A DNA stretch of 64,000 bases. It comes from Cronobacter universalis NCTC 9529. GTDB lineage: Bacteria; Pseudomonadota; Gammaproteobacteria; Enterobacterales; Enterobacteriaceae. Under the pieces are notes generated by a model. The model was not told where the DNA came from, made no database searches, and saw only the letters and a program-made list of their open reading frames with translations. The DNA lies in contig NZ_CP012257.1 in assembly GCF_001277175.1 (NCBI RefSeq), forward strand, positions 3,658,001-3,722,000, written 5' to 3'. Numbering within the stretch: position 1 is the stretch's first letter; each line of letters begins with the position of its first letter. A program made the translations under genes and the position numbers. This document shows positions 56,470 to 64,000 of the stretch, in pieces.

Positions 56470-56745
56470 ATGAAACGATCGCTGGCTTTAACGTCGCTGT
56501 TGTTATCGGCGGGTCTGATTACCACTTCTGCGCAGTCTGCCGAAGAGGTGAATGCCGACAGGGTCACGGGCTTAAATGAAATTGGCGTGATTTCGGTGAA
56601 CGATATTTCCGGCACGCCGCAGGAGATTGAAAAAGTCATCGCCTATAAAGCGGACGAACAGGGCGCTGCGTATTATCGAATTATTCAGATGCATGAAAAT
56701 CAGCGCCCTGATAACTGGCATGTGCAGGCAATTATCTATAGTTGA
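56470..56745 (+). CDS. yjfN: DUF1471 periplasmic protein YjfN
   Basis: Periplasmic protein of 91 aa with signal peptide MKRSLALTSLLLSAGLITTSAQSA and one YhcN/DUF1471 domain (GLNEIGVISVNDISGTPQEIEKVIAYKADEQGAAYYRI). E. coli YjfN has been reported to stimulate the DegP protease. GTAAGGGAGCTGAC precedes the ATG. It is 134 bp after bsmA, a related DUF1471 gene, suggesting an old tandem duplication. Confidence 0.9.
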   Translation: MKRSLALTSLLLSAGLITTSAQSAEEVNADRVTGLNEIGVISVNDISGTPQEIEKVIAYKADEQGAAYYRIIQMHENQRPDNWHVQAIIYS

Positions 56746-56832
56746 ACGTTCTTTAGCTAAATTCTGCTTTTTATTTGGCCTTGCCATGATCTAAATCAAA
56801 ATATATTGAAACAAATATTTACATTTATCCAC

Positions 56833-56859
56833 TAAATATTAGCTCATTGCTGCCGTTGA
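56833..56859 (+). promoter_or_regulatory. Sigma-28 promoter of the Cache-type receptor
   Basis: TAAA-N15-GCCGTTGA: exact spacing, two mismatches in the -10 box, 33 nt before the ATG at 56893. Confidence 0.7.
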
Positions 56860-56892
56860 AGGTGCGGAATACTCGCCTATAAGAGCTTATTT

Positions 56893-58824
56893 ATGACACT
56901 TTCAATTCAACGCTGGGGACTGGGCGCGAAGCTCTCATTCCTTACGGGCGTCGCGGTAGCGGCCCTTTTTTTATTGTTCACGTTCGCATTAAGCCACAAA
57001 GCCAGCCAGCAGCTGGAAGCGCTGGCGCTTGAAGATCTGCATAACCAGACCACAAGCGTGGTGGATATGGCGCAGATGTTCGACAGCAGCCTCAATGAAG
57101 AGGTGGCAAGCTTCACGAAACTCTTCAACAGTTTTATTCCGCAACCCATCAGCCGCGATGAAAGCCAGCTGCAGAGCATCAACGGCATCAGCGTGCCCAC
57201 GCTCAAGGGCGCTGACACCTCCCTGCATGAAAACAACGCGCTGCCCGATGATTTCCTGACCCGCACCGGCGCTATCGCCACGCTGTTTGTCCGAAGCGGC
57301 GATAACTTTGTGCGCGTGGCGACCTCGCTGCGTAAAGAGGACGGCAGCCGCGCTATCGGCACGCAGCTCGATACCGCAAGCCCGGCGTTCGCGCCGGTCA
57401 TGAAAGGCGAAACCTACCGCGGCCTGGCGCTGCTGTTCGGCAAACGCTACATCACGCAGTACGAGCCGGTGAAAGACGCCAGCGGCCAGGTTATCGCTAT
57501 TCTGTTTGTCGGGGTGGATATCACCCGCTCCTGGCAGGTGATGCGCAATAAAATCCTTAATCGCCGCCTGGGCGACAGCGGGCATTTTTACGTCATTAAC
57601 CGCGCGCCGGGTAAAACCTACGGCCAGTTCCTTTTCCATTCGAGCGATGAAGGCAAACGCCCGTCATGGCCGGACGCTGTCTTAAAACCGGTGCTGACCG
57701 AGCCGCAGGGAACGCTGGAGATGGAAAAAGACGACGGTCGCACCGCCCTTCTCAGCTTTACCCAACTGCCGGGCTGGAACTGGGCGATTGTCGGCGAAGT
57801 GGATAAAGCGACGCTGCTCAGCGGTGTGACGAACATGCGCAATCAATTCCTTGCCGCGGGCGTTATCCTCTCCCTGCTGTTTGCCGCCGCCTTTGTCTGG
57901 ACCGTACGCCGCTGGCTCACCACCCCGCTGCGCAACGTCATTACGCTTGCGCGTCAGTACGCCGCAGGCGATCTGCGCGAAACCATCGACACGCGTCGCC
58001 AGGATGAAGTCGGCCAGCTTATCGACGCCATTAACGGCATCGGCAACGGCTTACAGCAGATTGTGAATCAGGTGCGCGATGCCGCAGGCGATATCAGCCA
58101 CGGCACCCGCGCGCTGGCGTCCGACAGCGGCGAGATTAGCGAGCAGATTAACAAGCAGGCGAGCAGCGTGGAGGAAACCTCCGCGAGTATGGAACAGCTG
58201 GCGGCCACCGTGTCGCAAAACGCCGCCAACATGGAACAGACCCAAAGCCTGGTGAAAGAGGCGTCCGACGCCGTTCAGCACGGCGGCGAAACGGTCAGCA
58301 ACGCGGTCAACACCATGAACGATATTCGCAGCGCCTCGCAGCGCATCGCGGATATCACGCATGTGATCGAGTCTATCGCCTTCCAGACCAACATCCTGGC
58401 GCTGAACGCCGCCGTGGAAGCGGCGCGCGCGGGCGAGCACGGTAAAGGCTTCGCGGTCGTGGCGCAGGAAGTCCGTGCGCTGGCGGCACGCAGCGCCAAC
58501 GCGGTGAAAGAGATAGAACAGCTTATCAGCGACACGCTCGCTAAAGTCAGCGAAGGCCACGCGCTCTCCGAGCAGACGCGCAACGCGATGGAAGCCATCA
58601 TCAGCCGTATCGGCCAGATTAATCAGCTGGTGACGGAAATTAACCACGCCTCGCACGAGCAGTCTGCCGGTATTGGTCAAGTGAATATCGCCATGCATCA
58701 GATTGGCGAAGCCACCCATATCAACGCCGAGCGCGTGACGCGCAGCGAGCAGACCGCGCAAATACTGCGCGAGAAAGGCAATCACCTGAACGAGCTGGTG
58801 AGCCTGTTCCGCCTGAAGGCGTAA
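56893..58824 (+). CDS. Methyl-accepting chemotaxis protein with large periplasmic (Cache) domain
   Basis: Chemoreceptor of 643 aa. TM1 is about residues 15-37, a long periplasmic region (about 38-315) has Cache-type blocks such as [27 protein letters not shown] and GYITQ-like strand patterns ending in [13 protein letters not shown]2 is about 320-340, then HAMP and the signalling domain. The tip [23 protein letters not shown] is intact. It ends LFRLKA, without NWETF. Cache domains bind small organic acids or amino acids; the ligand is unknown. Its stop codon directly abuts the convergent aidB stop. Inserted between yjfN and aidB, neighbours in E. coli. Confidence 0.92.
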   Translation: MTLSIQRWGLGAKLSFLTGVAVAALFLLFTFALSHKASQQLEALALEDLHNQTTSVVDMAQMFDSSLNEEVASFTKLFNSFIPQPISRDESQLQSINGISVPTLKGADTSLHENNALPDDFLTRTGAIATLFVRSGDNFVRVATSLRKEDGSRAIGTQLDTASPAFAPVMKGETYRGLALLFGKRYITQYEPVKDASGQVIAILFVGVDITRSWQVMRNKILNRRLGDSGHFYVINRAPGKTYGQFLFHSSDEGKRPSWPDAVLKPVLTEPQGTLEMEKDDGRTALLSFTQLPGWNWAIVGEVDKATLLSGVTNMRNQFLAAGVILSLLFAAAFVWTVRRWLTTPLRNVITLARQYAAGDLRETIDTRRQDEVGQLIDAINGIGNGLQQIVNQVRDAAGDISHGTRALASDSGEISEQINKQASSVEETSASMEQLAATVSQNAANMEQTQSLVKEASDAVQHGGETVSNAVNTMNDIRSASQRIADITHVIESIAFQTNILALNAAVEAARAGEHGKGFAVVAQEVRALAARSANAVKEIEQLISDTLAKVSEGHALSEQTRNAMEAIISRIGQINQLVTEINHASHEQSAGIGQVNIAMHQIGEATHINAERVTRSEQTAQILREKGNHLNELVSLFRLKA

Positions 58825-60459
58825 TCAGCCCGCCCCGCCCGTGGCGCGCAGTAGCGCCTGCGCCAGCACCGGCTCCGCCAGCGGGCTGTCGCCACGGGTA
58901 TCCAGCATCATCCGGCACCAGGCCTGCGCCAGCGGCGGCGTCAGCGAACGCAGCACCTGGGCGCCGGTCGCCAGGAAAAAGAGCTGGGTGGTCATAGCGC
59001 GTCCGGCCGCTTCATCGGGCCTGCGCAACTGCCCCGCCAGCTGTCGCCAGGCGCGGTCGAAATGCCGGTCCTGTCCTTTTACCGCGTCAAACTCATCGCT
59101 CAGCATCTCCAGAACGCCCGGCTGGCGCGTCAGCACGCGCAATACATCAAGGCACATGATGTTGCCGGAGCCTTCCCAGATACTGTTGACCGGCATTTCA
59201 CGATAAAGCCGCGGCAGTTCGCTCTCTTCGCAATACCCGATGCCGCCGAGCGCTTCCATCGCCTCCGCCACAAACGGAATGCCGCGCTTGCAGACGCCAT
59301 ATTTCGCGGCAGGCGTAAAGAGGCGGGCAAACGCCACTTCATGCGGCGATTCGCGCTGCTCCCAGGCGCGCGCCAGACGAAACAGCAGCGCGGTCTGCCC
59401 TTCCAGCTCCAGCGCCATGCGCCCGAGCACCTGACGCATCAGCGGCTGCTCAATAAGATTTTTGCCGAACGCCTGACGCTGATGGGTATGGTAAAGCGCC
59501 ACCGCCAGCGCGCGGCGCATCAGCCCGTGGCTGCCGAGCGCGCAGTCAAAGCGCGTCATGCCGCCCATCCGCAGGATCTGGCGCACGCCTTCTCCCTCTT
59601 CGCCAAGCAGCCAGCCGAGCGCGTCGAGAAACTCCGCCTCGCTGCTGGCGTTCGAGCGGTTGCCGAGTTTATCTTTCAGGCGTTCAAGGCGCACCGCGTT
59701 GCGCTGACCGTCCGGCAAAAAGCGCGGCACGAAGAAACACGAAAGACCGCCTTTCGTCTGCGCCAGCACCAGATGCGCGTCGCTTTGCGGCACTGAGAAA
59801 AACCACTTATGGCCCACCAGCCGGTACGCCTCGCCGGGGCCGCGCGCCGCGACGGGTTCCGCACGGGTGGTATTACTGAGCACATCTGAACCACCCTGTT
59901 TTTCCGTCATGCCCATGCCGATAAGCAGCCCGCGCTTCTGCGCGCCGGGCAGCAGGTGGGAATCGTAGCGATCGCTTGCCAGCGGAGTCTGCCAGTCGGC
60001 GAACAGCGGCGGCAGATGGGCCTGTAACAGCGGTGTCGCGGCAAACGTCATGGTAATCGGGCATAACGTGCCTGCTTCCACCTGCGCGTGCAGAACGAAA
60101 CGCGCGGCGCGGGCGACCAGCGCTCCCTCGCGCGCCGTCGCAAGCCACGGCAGATTATGAACCCGGTTAGCGAACAGCCCCTGCATCAGCAGGTGCCACG
60201 CCGGATGAAAACGCACGTCGTCAAGACGTTCGCCGCGCGCGTCATAGCGCAACAGTTCTGGCGGATTGGCGTTCGCCAGTCGCCCTAACTCCAGCGACTC
60301 CGCCGTGCCAAGCTGCTGGCCGATGCTTGCGAGCAGCTCAGCGTCCCAGCCCGCGCCTTCGCGCAGCACCGCCTCGCGCAGCGCGGTATCGGAAAGAAAC
60401 AGATTGCTGTTATTGAGCGCGACGGGCTGGTTAAACACCGTGTGGGTTTGCCAGTGCAT
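58825..60459 (-). CDS. aidB: Adaptive-response protein AidB, acyl-CoA dehydrogenase family
   Basis: FAD-containing flavoprotein of 544 aa of the acyl-CoA dehydrogenase superfamily. In E. coli it binds DNA and protects against alkylating agents and is induced by Ada. It reads MHWQTHTVFNQPVALNNSN; the flavin region has GMGMTEKQGGSD and HKWFFSVPQSDAH, and EALGGIGYCEESELPRLYRE is near residue 405. The ATG at 60459 has AAGGAGAGG upstream. The C-terminal DNA-binding extension is full length compared with E. coli (541 aa). Confidence 0.95.
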   Translation of the reverse strand: MHWQTHTVFNQPVALNNSNLFLSDTALREAVLREGAGWDAELLASIGQQLGTAESLELGRLANANPPELLRYDARGERLDDVRFHPAWHLLMQGLFANRVHNLPWLATAREGALVARAARFVLHAQVEAGTLCPITMTFAATPLLQAHLPPLFADWQTPLASDRYDSHLLPGAQKRGLLIGMGMTEKQGGSDVLSNTTRAEPVAARGPGEAYRLVGHKWFFSVPQSDAHLVLAQTKGGLSCFFVPRFLPDGQRNAVRLERLKDKLGNRSNASSEAEFLDALGWLLGEEGEGVRQILRMGGMTRFDCALGSHGLMRRALAVALYHTHQRQAFGKNLIEQPLMRQVLGRMALELEGQTALLFRLARAWEQRESPHEVAFARLFTPAAKYGVCKRGIPFVAEAMEALGGIGYCEESELPRLYREMPVNSIWEGSGNIMCLDVLRVLTRQPGVLEMLSDEFDAVKGQDRHFDRAWRQLAGQLRRPDEAAGRAMTTQLFFLATGAQVLRSLTPPLAQAWCRMMLDTRGDSPLAEPVLAQALLRATGGAG

Positions 60460-60548
60460 AATCCCTCTCCTTACCTGTGACAACAGCGTTAAGTATGGAG
60501 GGAGAGGGAAAAGAAACTGCCCGTCTGCTTCACAAAAGCGAAAAGCCG

Positions 60549-61736
60549 TCAGCCGGCGATATAGTGAGGAATGAAGCGTGAGGTGTCTTTGGTGATAAGC
60601 GAGACATCTTCGCGAATGCCGATGCCCGCAGGCTCATCGCCGACGATCCAGCTGCCGAGCAGCGTATAGCTGTCGCCAAAGCGCGGCAGCGCCTGAAACG
60701 CCTGCCAGATAACGGGCTCGTTGCCGTAATCGCCCTCTTCGTGAGCCAGCACCTGGTCGGCGTTATCAAACAGCGTCACGTTGCCGCCTTCGCGCGAAAA
60801 CAGCGGCTTGCGAACGTAGCCTGCATAGCCCGCAAGCGCCTGCGCGACATCATGCCGCTCGCGCGCGAAATCGTCGTTGAACCACGCCGGTAACAGGTTG
60901 GGATGGCCGGGAAACTGCGCCCAGAGCAGCGGCAGCAGTCCTTTATTGCTGAGAATGCTTTTCCACAGCGGCTCATACCAGCGCTCGGCGCGCTTACAGA
61001 GCAGCGGGCCGTTGTCGTCGCGCATCATCCACTCCAGCGGATAGAGCTTAAACGCCTGCCGGATGACGTTATCGTCCAAATCCGTCAGCACGCCGCCAAG
61101 TCCCAGACCGATCTCTTCGATATAGATAAAACGCGTCTCAAGGCCCGCCTGCCGCGCGCAGTCTTCCAGGTACAGCACCGTGCCGCGATCCTCGTCGGAC
61201 TCCTGGCAGCAGCTGAAATAGAGCGGCTCAGGCGTCGCTATCTCCGCCAGACGCGCGATGAGCTTCTCCTGGAGGCTGTTGAATTGATCGGCATCGCGCG
61301 GGATACCCCCCTGGCGGCGCGCATCCTCCAGCCACTGCCACTGGAAGTAAGCAGATTCATACAGCGAGGTGGGCGTATCGGCGTTGTATTCCAGTAACTT
61401 TACTGGCCCCTGCCCGGTCCAGACAAAATCCATGCGCCCGTAGAGCGACGGATCCTGGTCTTGCCAGCTTTGGGCGATGGCGTCCCAGTACAGCTCAGGA
61501 ATGGCGAGTTGCTCAAGCAGGCGCGCATCGCGCGCGGCACTATCCACCACGTCAAGGCACATCTCGTGCAGCTCTGCGGTAGGCGCTTCTATCTGCTCTT
61601 CAATCTGGCGCAGCGTAAAGCGGTAGGCGCGGCTTTCATCCCAGTAGATTTCATCGTCGATGATATGAAAGTGAAAGCCGTGTTCGTGCGCGATACGCGC
61701 GAGATCCGGGCGCACCGGCGTCTGATGGCGCAGCAT
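60549..61736 (-). CDS. yjfC: Glutathionylspermidine synthase-like ATP-grasp protein YjfC
   Basis: Protein of 395 aa with the glutathionylspermidine synthetase C-terminal fold, an ATP-grasp amide ligase. Visible blocks are DFVWTGQGPVKLLEYNADTPT (substrate and metal), PLLWAQFPGHPNLLPA, and KPLFSREGGNV near the C-terminus. It lacks the amidase half of the Gsp enzyme. Substrate unknown. Its ATG immediately follows the yjfM stop codon, so the operon yjfL-yjfM-yjfC is tight. Confidence 0.92.
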   Translation of the reverse strand: MLRHQTPVRPDLARIAHEHGFHFHIIDDEIYWDESRAYRFTLRQIEEQIEAPTAELHEMCLDVVDSAARDARLLEQLAIPELYWDAIAQSWQDQDPSLYGRMDFVWTGQGPVKLLEYNADTPTSLYESAYFQWQWLEDARRQGGIPRDADQFNSLQEKLIARLAEIATPEPLYFSCCQESDEDRGTVLYLEDCARQAGLETRFIYIEEIGLGLGGVLTDLDDNVIRQAFKLYPLEWMMRDDNGPLLCKRAERWYEPLWKSILSNKGLLPLLWAQFPGHPNLLPAWFNDDFARERHDVAQALAGYAGYVRKPLFSREGGNVTLFDNADQVLAHEEGDYGNEPVIWQAFQALPRFGDSYTLLGSWIVGDEPAGIGIREDVSLITKDTSRFIPHYIAG

Positions 61737-62393
61737 TTAGCCTCCCCAGCTACTGCGGGAGCTGGATGAACGGCCAAAGCCGCCGCGGGAAATCGTCGTG
61801 GCGCTGCGAGTGACGAGGCTGTGGCTGCTGGCGCTGGCGCCGGAACGATTGCCGCCGCGCCAGACATAATCGCCAGACGCGTTTTGCCAGACAGGGCGCG
61901 TGTAGTAGTAGTGATAGCCGGAGCCTGAGGTGTAATACGACGACGAGGAGTCATCCAGCTCGCGCTTTTTGTCTCTGTTGCTCGCCAGCAGGAAGCCCGC
62001 CATCATCGGCACCCAGGTTTTCGCCACGCCGTCGTAATAGCAGTTATTGCCATACGCGGTGCTACAGGCGTCCCAGGTGAGCTTCGGCGGGATATCTTTT
62101 TCAAACTCGGCTTTAGCGGTATTCCAGGCGTTGGTGCAGAGATCTGCCGGGTTCCCGTCCTCACGGCACTCCTCGGGCGTCGAGTAATAGACCCCGTCGC
62201 CGTCATTGTCGTTATCGCCGGTATCCTGACAGGCTTTGAGGCCGAAAAACGCCGCGCCGCCCATGATGGCGAGGGTCAGTATTTTCGGCCCTTTGCGTTC
62301 CGGCTCCGGGCGTGGAAGAAATTTCAGATCCGAGGTGTTAGCAACCGGATGACCGCCTTTTTTCTTTCCACGTCTTTTCCTTGCTGCCGACAT
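61737..62393 (-). CDS. yjfM: DUF1190 family protein YjfM
   Basis: Protein of 218 aa with a basic N-terminus (MSAARKRRGKKKGG), one membrane helix (ILTLAIMGGAAFFGLKAC, about 39-56) and a DUF1190 domain. Next come an acidic DNDNDGDGV stretch, PEECREDGNPADLC and a C-terminal Tyr/Ser/Gly-rich tail (YYTSGSGYHYYY, SSSSRSSWGG). Function unknown; it regularly travels with YjfC. The N-terminal run of Lys and Arg suggests a cytoplasmic N-terminus. Confidence 0.9.
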   Translation of the reverse strand: MSAARKRRGKKKGGHPVANTSDLKFLPRPEPERKGPKILTLAIMGGAAFFGLKACQDTGDNDNDGDGVYYSTPEECREDGNPADLCTNAWNTAKAEFEKDIPPKLTWDACSTAYGNNCYYDGVAKTWVPMMAGFLLASNRDKKRELDDSSSSYYTSGSGYHYYYTRPVWQNASGDYVWRGGNRSGASASSHSLVTRSATTISRGGFGRSSSSRSSWGG

Positions 62394-62414
62394 AGCCTTC
62401 CTTGTTATTACGTT

Positions 62415-62813
62415 TTACCAGGTCATGCAGGCCGCGTTCAGAATACCGCCCGCCAGCGACGCCACGCCCATAAATATTGCGGCCGCAACGTTGCGGTTAA
62501 TAATTTTCTCGCTCAGTTTCGGCATGTACAAACGCACGCCGCCGTAGATTATAAGCTGGACGACGAGCGCGATCGCCCCCCAAATCAGATAGTCCGTGAT
62601 GCTGACTGAGTTGATCGCCGCGCTGGCGAGCGGCACCACATAGCCTAAAATCGCGCCGCCGAAGGTAATCGCCGCCGCGCTGTTATTCTCTTTGATTAAT
62701 GTCCACTCATCGTGAGCGGTAATGCGGGTGTAGATGAACATGAAACAGTTGATCATCGCCAGCCCGATAAAAAAGTAAGCGCAAAACGCCATCAGTCCGT
62801 GGAATGTCTGCAC
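62415..62813 (-). CDS. yjfL: DUF350 membrane protein YjfL
   Basis: Inner-membrane protein of 132 aa with about four helices of the DUF350 type (ENNSAAAITFGGAILGYVVPL, LIWGAIALVVQLIIYGGVRL, NRNVAAAIFMGVASLAGGIL). It is the first gene of the yjfL-yjfM-yjfC set. In E. coli yjfI, yjfJ and yjfK precede it; here only a 156-bp gap separates it from rlmB. Function unknown. Confidence 0.92.
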   Translation of the reverse strand: MQTFHGLMAFCAYFFIGLAMINCFMFIYTRITAHDEWTLIKENNSAAAITFGGAILGYVVPLASAAINSVSITDYLIWGAIALVVQLIIYGGVRLYMPKLSEKIINRNVAAAIFMGVASLAGGILNAACMTW

Positions 62814-62944
62814 GGTTGCATCTCCTGAGTCCAGTTAGAGGTATTGATTAAACAGGCAAACAGCCTGTGGCGCTTATAGTAGCAGCGGAGTTTAGGGTTT
62901 CTGGCGCTTTAATAAAACTTTACACAGGAACTGGACGCAATAAA

Positions 62945-62964
62945 AAACCCTCCGCAGAGGGTTT
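62945..62964 (-). terminator. Terminator of rlmB
   Basis: Stem AAACCCTC/GAGGGTTT with a 4-nt loop; on the minus strand it runs into TTTTTTATTG. Confidence 0.88.
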
Positions 62965-62969
62965 TACGA

Positions 62970-63701
62970 TTAGCTGCGCTGACGCACGGCTTCGAAGAGA
63001 CAGATACCGGTCGCCACCGAGACGTTCAGCGAGGAGACGCTGCCCGCCATCGGGATGCTGATAAGCTCATCGCAATGTTCACGGGTGAGACGGCGCATCC
63101 CTTCCCCTTCCGCGCCCATCACCAGCGCCAGAGGGCCGGTCATTTTGCTCTGGAAGAGGGTGTGATCCGCTTCGCCCGCCGTGCCGACGATCCAGACGTT
63201 CTCTTCCTGCAACAGACGCATGGTGCGCGCGAGGTTGGTCACGCGGATCAGCGGCACGCTTTCCGCCGCGCCGCAGGCGACTTTTTTAGCGGTCGCGTTA
63301 AGCTGCGCGGAGCGATCTTTTGGCACGATCACCGCATGTACGCCCGCCGCGTCAGCGCTGCGCAGGCAGGCGCCGAGGTTATGCGGATCGGTCACGCCGT
63401 CCAGGATCAACAGGAACGGCTGCGCGTGCGCCGCCAGCAGATCCGGCAGATCGTTTTCGCCATACTGACGCCCCGGCTTGACGCGGGCGACGATACCCTG
63501 GTGCACCGCGCCATCCGCTTTTTCATCCAGCCACTGGCGGTTTGCCACCTGCACCGGCACGCCCTGCGCTTCCAGCGCGTGGATCAGCGGCAGCAGACGT
63601 TTATCTTCACGCCCTTTCAGAATAAACACTTCCTGAAAACGCTCGGGAGCGCGCTCCAGCAGGGCCTGCACCGCGTGGATGCCGTAAATCATTTCACTCA
63701 T
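62970..63701 (-). CDS. rlmB: 23S rRNA (guanosine-2'-O)-methyltransferase RlmB
   Basis: SpoU-family (SPOUT) methyltransferase of 243 aa that modifies G2251 of 23S rRNA. It has the N-terminal L30e-like substrate domain ([18 protein letters not shown]) and the trefoil-knot motifs [30 protein letters not shown] and [18 protein letters not shown]. It follows rnr on the same strand. Confidence 0.97.
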   Translation of the reverse strand: MSEMIYGIHAVQALLERAPERFQEVFILKGREDKRLLPLIHALEAQGVPVQVANRQWLDEKADGAVHQGIVARVKPGRQYGENDLPDLLAAHAQPFLLILDGVTDPHNLGACLRSADAAGVHAVIVPKDRSAQLNATAKKVACGAAESVPLIRVTNLARTMRLLQEENVWIVGTAGEADHTLFQSKMTGPLALVMGAEGEGMRRLTREHCDELISIPMAGSVSSLNVSVATGICLFEAVRQRS

Positions 63702-63758
63702 GAATGGTACTCGTTATGGGCGGCGAGCCGCCCGGTGTTAGGCAATACGTAATAAATC

Positions 63759-63777
63759 GGGCCTGGCTCGCAGGCCC
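63759..63777 (-). terminator. Intercistronic hairpin between rnr and rlmB
   Basis: Stem GGGCCTG/CAGGCCC with loop GCTCG. No T-run, so it is more likely an mRNA stabiliser than a full stop. Confidence 0.4.
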
Positions 63778-63782
63778 CGCGA

Positions 63783-64000
63783 TTACTCGTCGCGCTTTTT
63801 CTTCGCCGCGCGCTTCGCTTTGGTGGCGGCCGCGATTTTCTGCGTTTTTGCCGACGGTTTTTTACTGCTTTTCGCCGGCTTGTCGCTCTTCTCAGCGCGT
63901 GCCGCGCTGTCTTTCTTCACCTTTCCACGGCCTTTTTCGCTGCGAAACGCCTCGTTGGGTTCGAAATTCTGGCGCTTGCCGACCTGACGACGGCTGCGGT
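63783..64000 (-). CDS. rnr: Ribonuclease R, C-terminal end (cut by the window)
   Basis: The last 72 codons of rnr, ending AAKKKRDE. The visible part is the highly basic tail after the S1 domain: GKRQNFEPNEAFRSEKGRG, then Lys/Ala/Ser-rich sequence with PSAKTQKIAAATKAKRAAKK, matching the end of E. coli RNase R. The tail helps the 3'-5' exonuclease unwind RNA duplexes and governs its stability through trans-translation factors. The catalytic part is outside the window. Confidence 0.92.
   Translation of the reverse strand, partial: RSRRQVGKRQNFEPNEAFRSEKGRGKVKKDSAARAEKSDKPAKSSKKPSAKTQKIAAATKAKRAAKKKRDE

Overview
The window is chromosomal DNA of an Enterobacterales member with fairly high GC. Gene content and order follow the E. 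coli K-12 stretch from rnr to cybC, read here in reverse. The two genes cut by the window edges are rnr (right end) and a dgaE-like gene (left end). The flagellar-type chemoreceptors and accessory islands fit a Cronobacter/Enterobacter-like genus, but the genus is inferred and not shown. No rRNA, tRNA, CRISPR, transposase or integrase gene was seen.

Layout, left to right. (1) 1-4364, minus strand: an accessory catabolic operon of the kind known from Enterococcus faecalis EF_0829-EF_0839. It has a lone PRD-domain protein, an SFCGS-family protein, DUF4312, two membrane proteins (DUF4311 and DUF4310), a cog3964 amidohydrolase and a DgaE-type PLP ammonia-lyase. Its 5' region carries a CRP-like site and several palindromes. 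(2) 4687-18733, backbone: cybC, pmbA, yjgA/darP, mpl, fbp, the galactofuranose importer ytfQRT-yjfF, and ppa. Extra genes here are a periplasmic DUF4432 epimerase-like protein and a chemoreceptor. (3) 18785-28937, an island where E. coli carries chpSB: a chemoreceptor, a PglL/Wzy-like O-oligosaccharyltransferase, and a seven-gene chaperone-usher fimbrial operon that is visibly AT-richer than its neighbours. (4) 29353-44567, backbone: ytfP, tamB, tamA, msrA, a secreted DUF1996 protein, ytfL/paeA, ytfK, ytfJ, cysQ, cpdB, ytfH, ytfG. (5) 44665-49327: a DUF1311/LprI protein, an AraC regulator, a DUF1349 protein, ytfF, and a Tsr-like serine receptor ending in NWETF. (6) 49570-54917: ytfE with a clear NsrR operator, cycA, fklB, ytfB, and the rpsF-priB-rpsR-rplI ribosomal operon with an S6:S18-type leader hairpin. 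(7) 55096-64000: yjfP, bsmA, yjfN, a Cache-type chemoreceptor, aidB, yjfC-yjfM-yjfL, rlmB and the end of rnr. The ula ascorbate genes and yjfIJK, found here in E. coli, are absent.

Themes. Four chemoreceptors sit singly at four different junctions of the conserved backbone. Each has a recognisable flagellar sigma-28 promoter (TAAA-N15-GCCGATAG or a close variant), so each is an independently expressed unit of the flagellar regulon. The best candidate for an under-described system is the left-end operon. Its SFCGS protein has a Cys-Gly-Ser-Gly loop and flanking pattern that resemble the RpiB/LacAB sugar-phosphate isomerase active site. Together with the amidohydrolase and ammonia-lyase it suggests uptake and breakdown of an acylated amino-sugar acid. 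The second candidate is the pairing of an O-oligosaccharyltransferase with a fimbrial operon that has no recognisable two-domain adhesin. All homology statements come from reading the translations and from memory of the families; no search was run.
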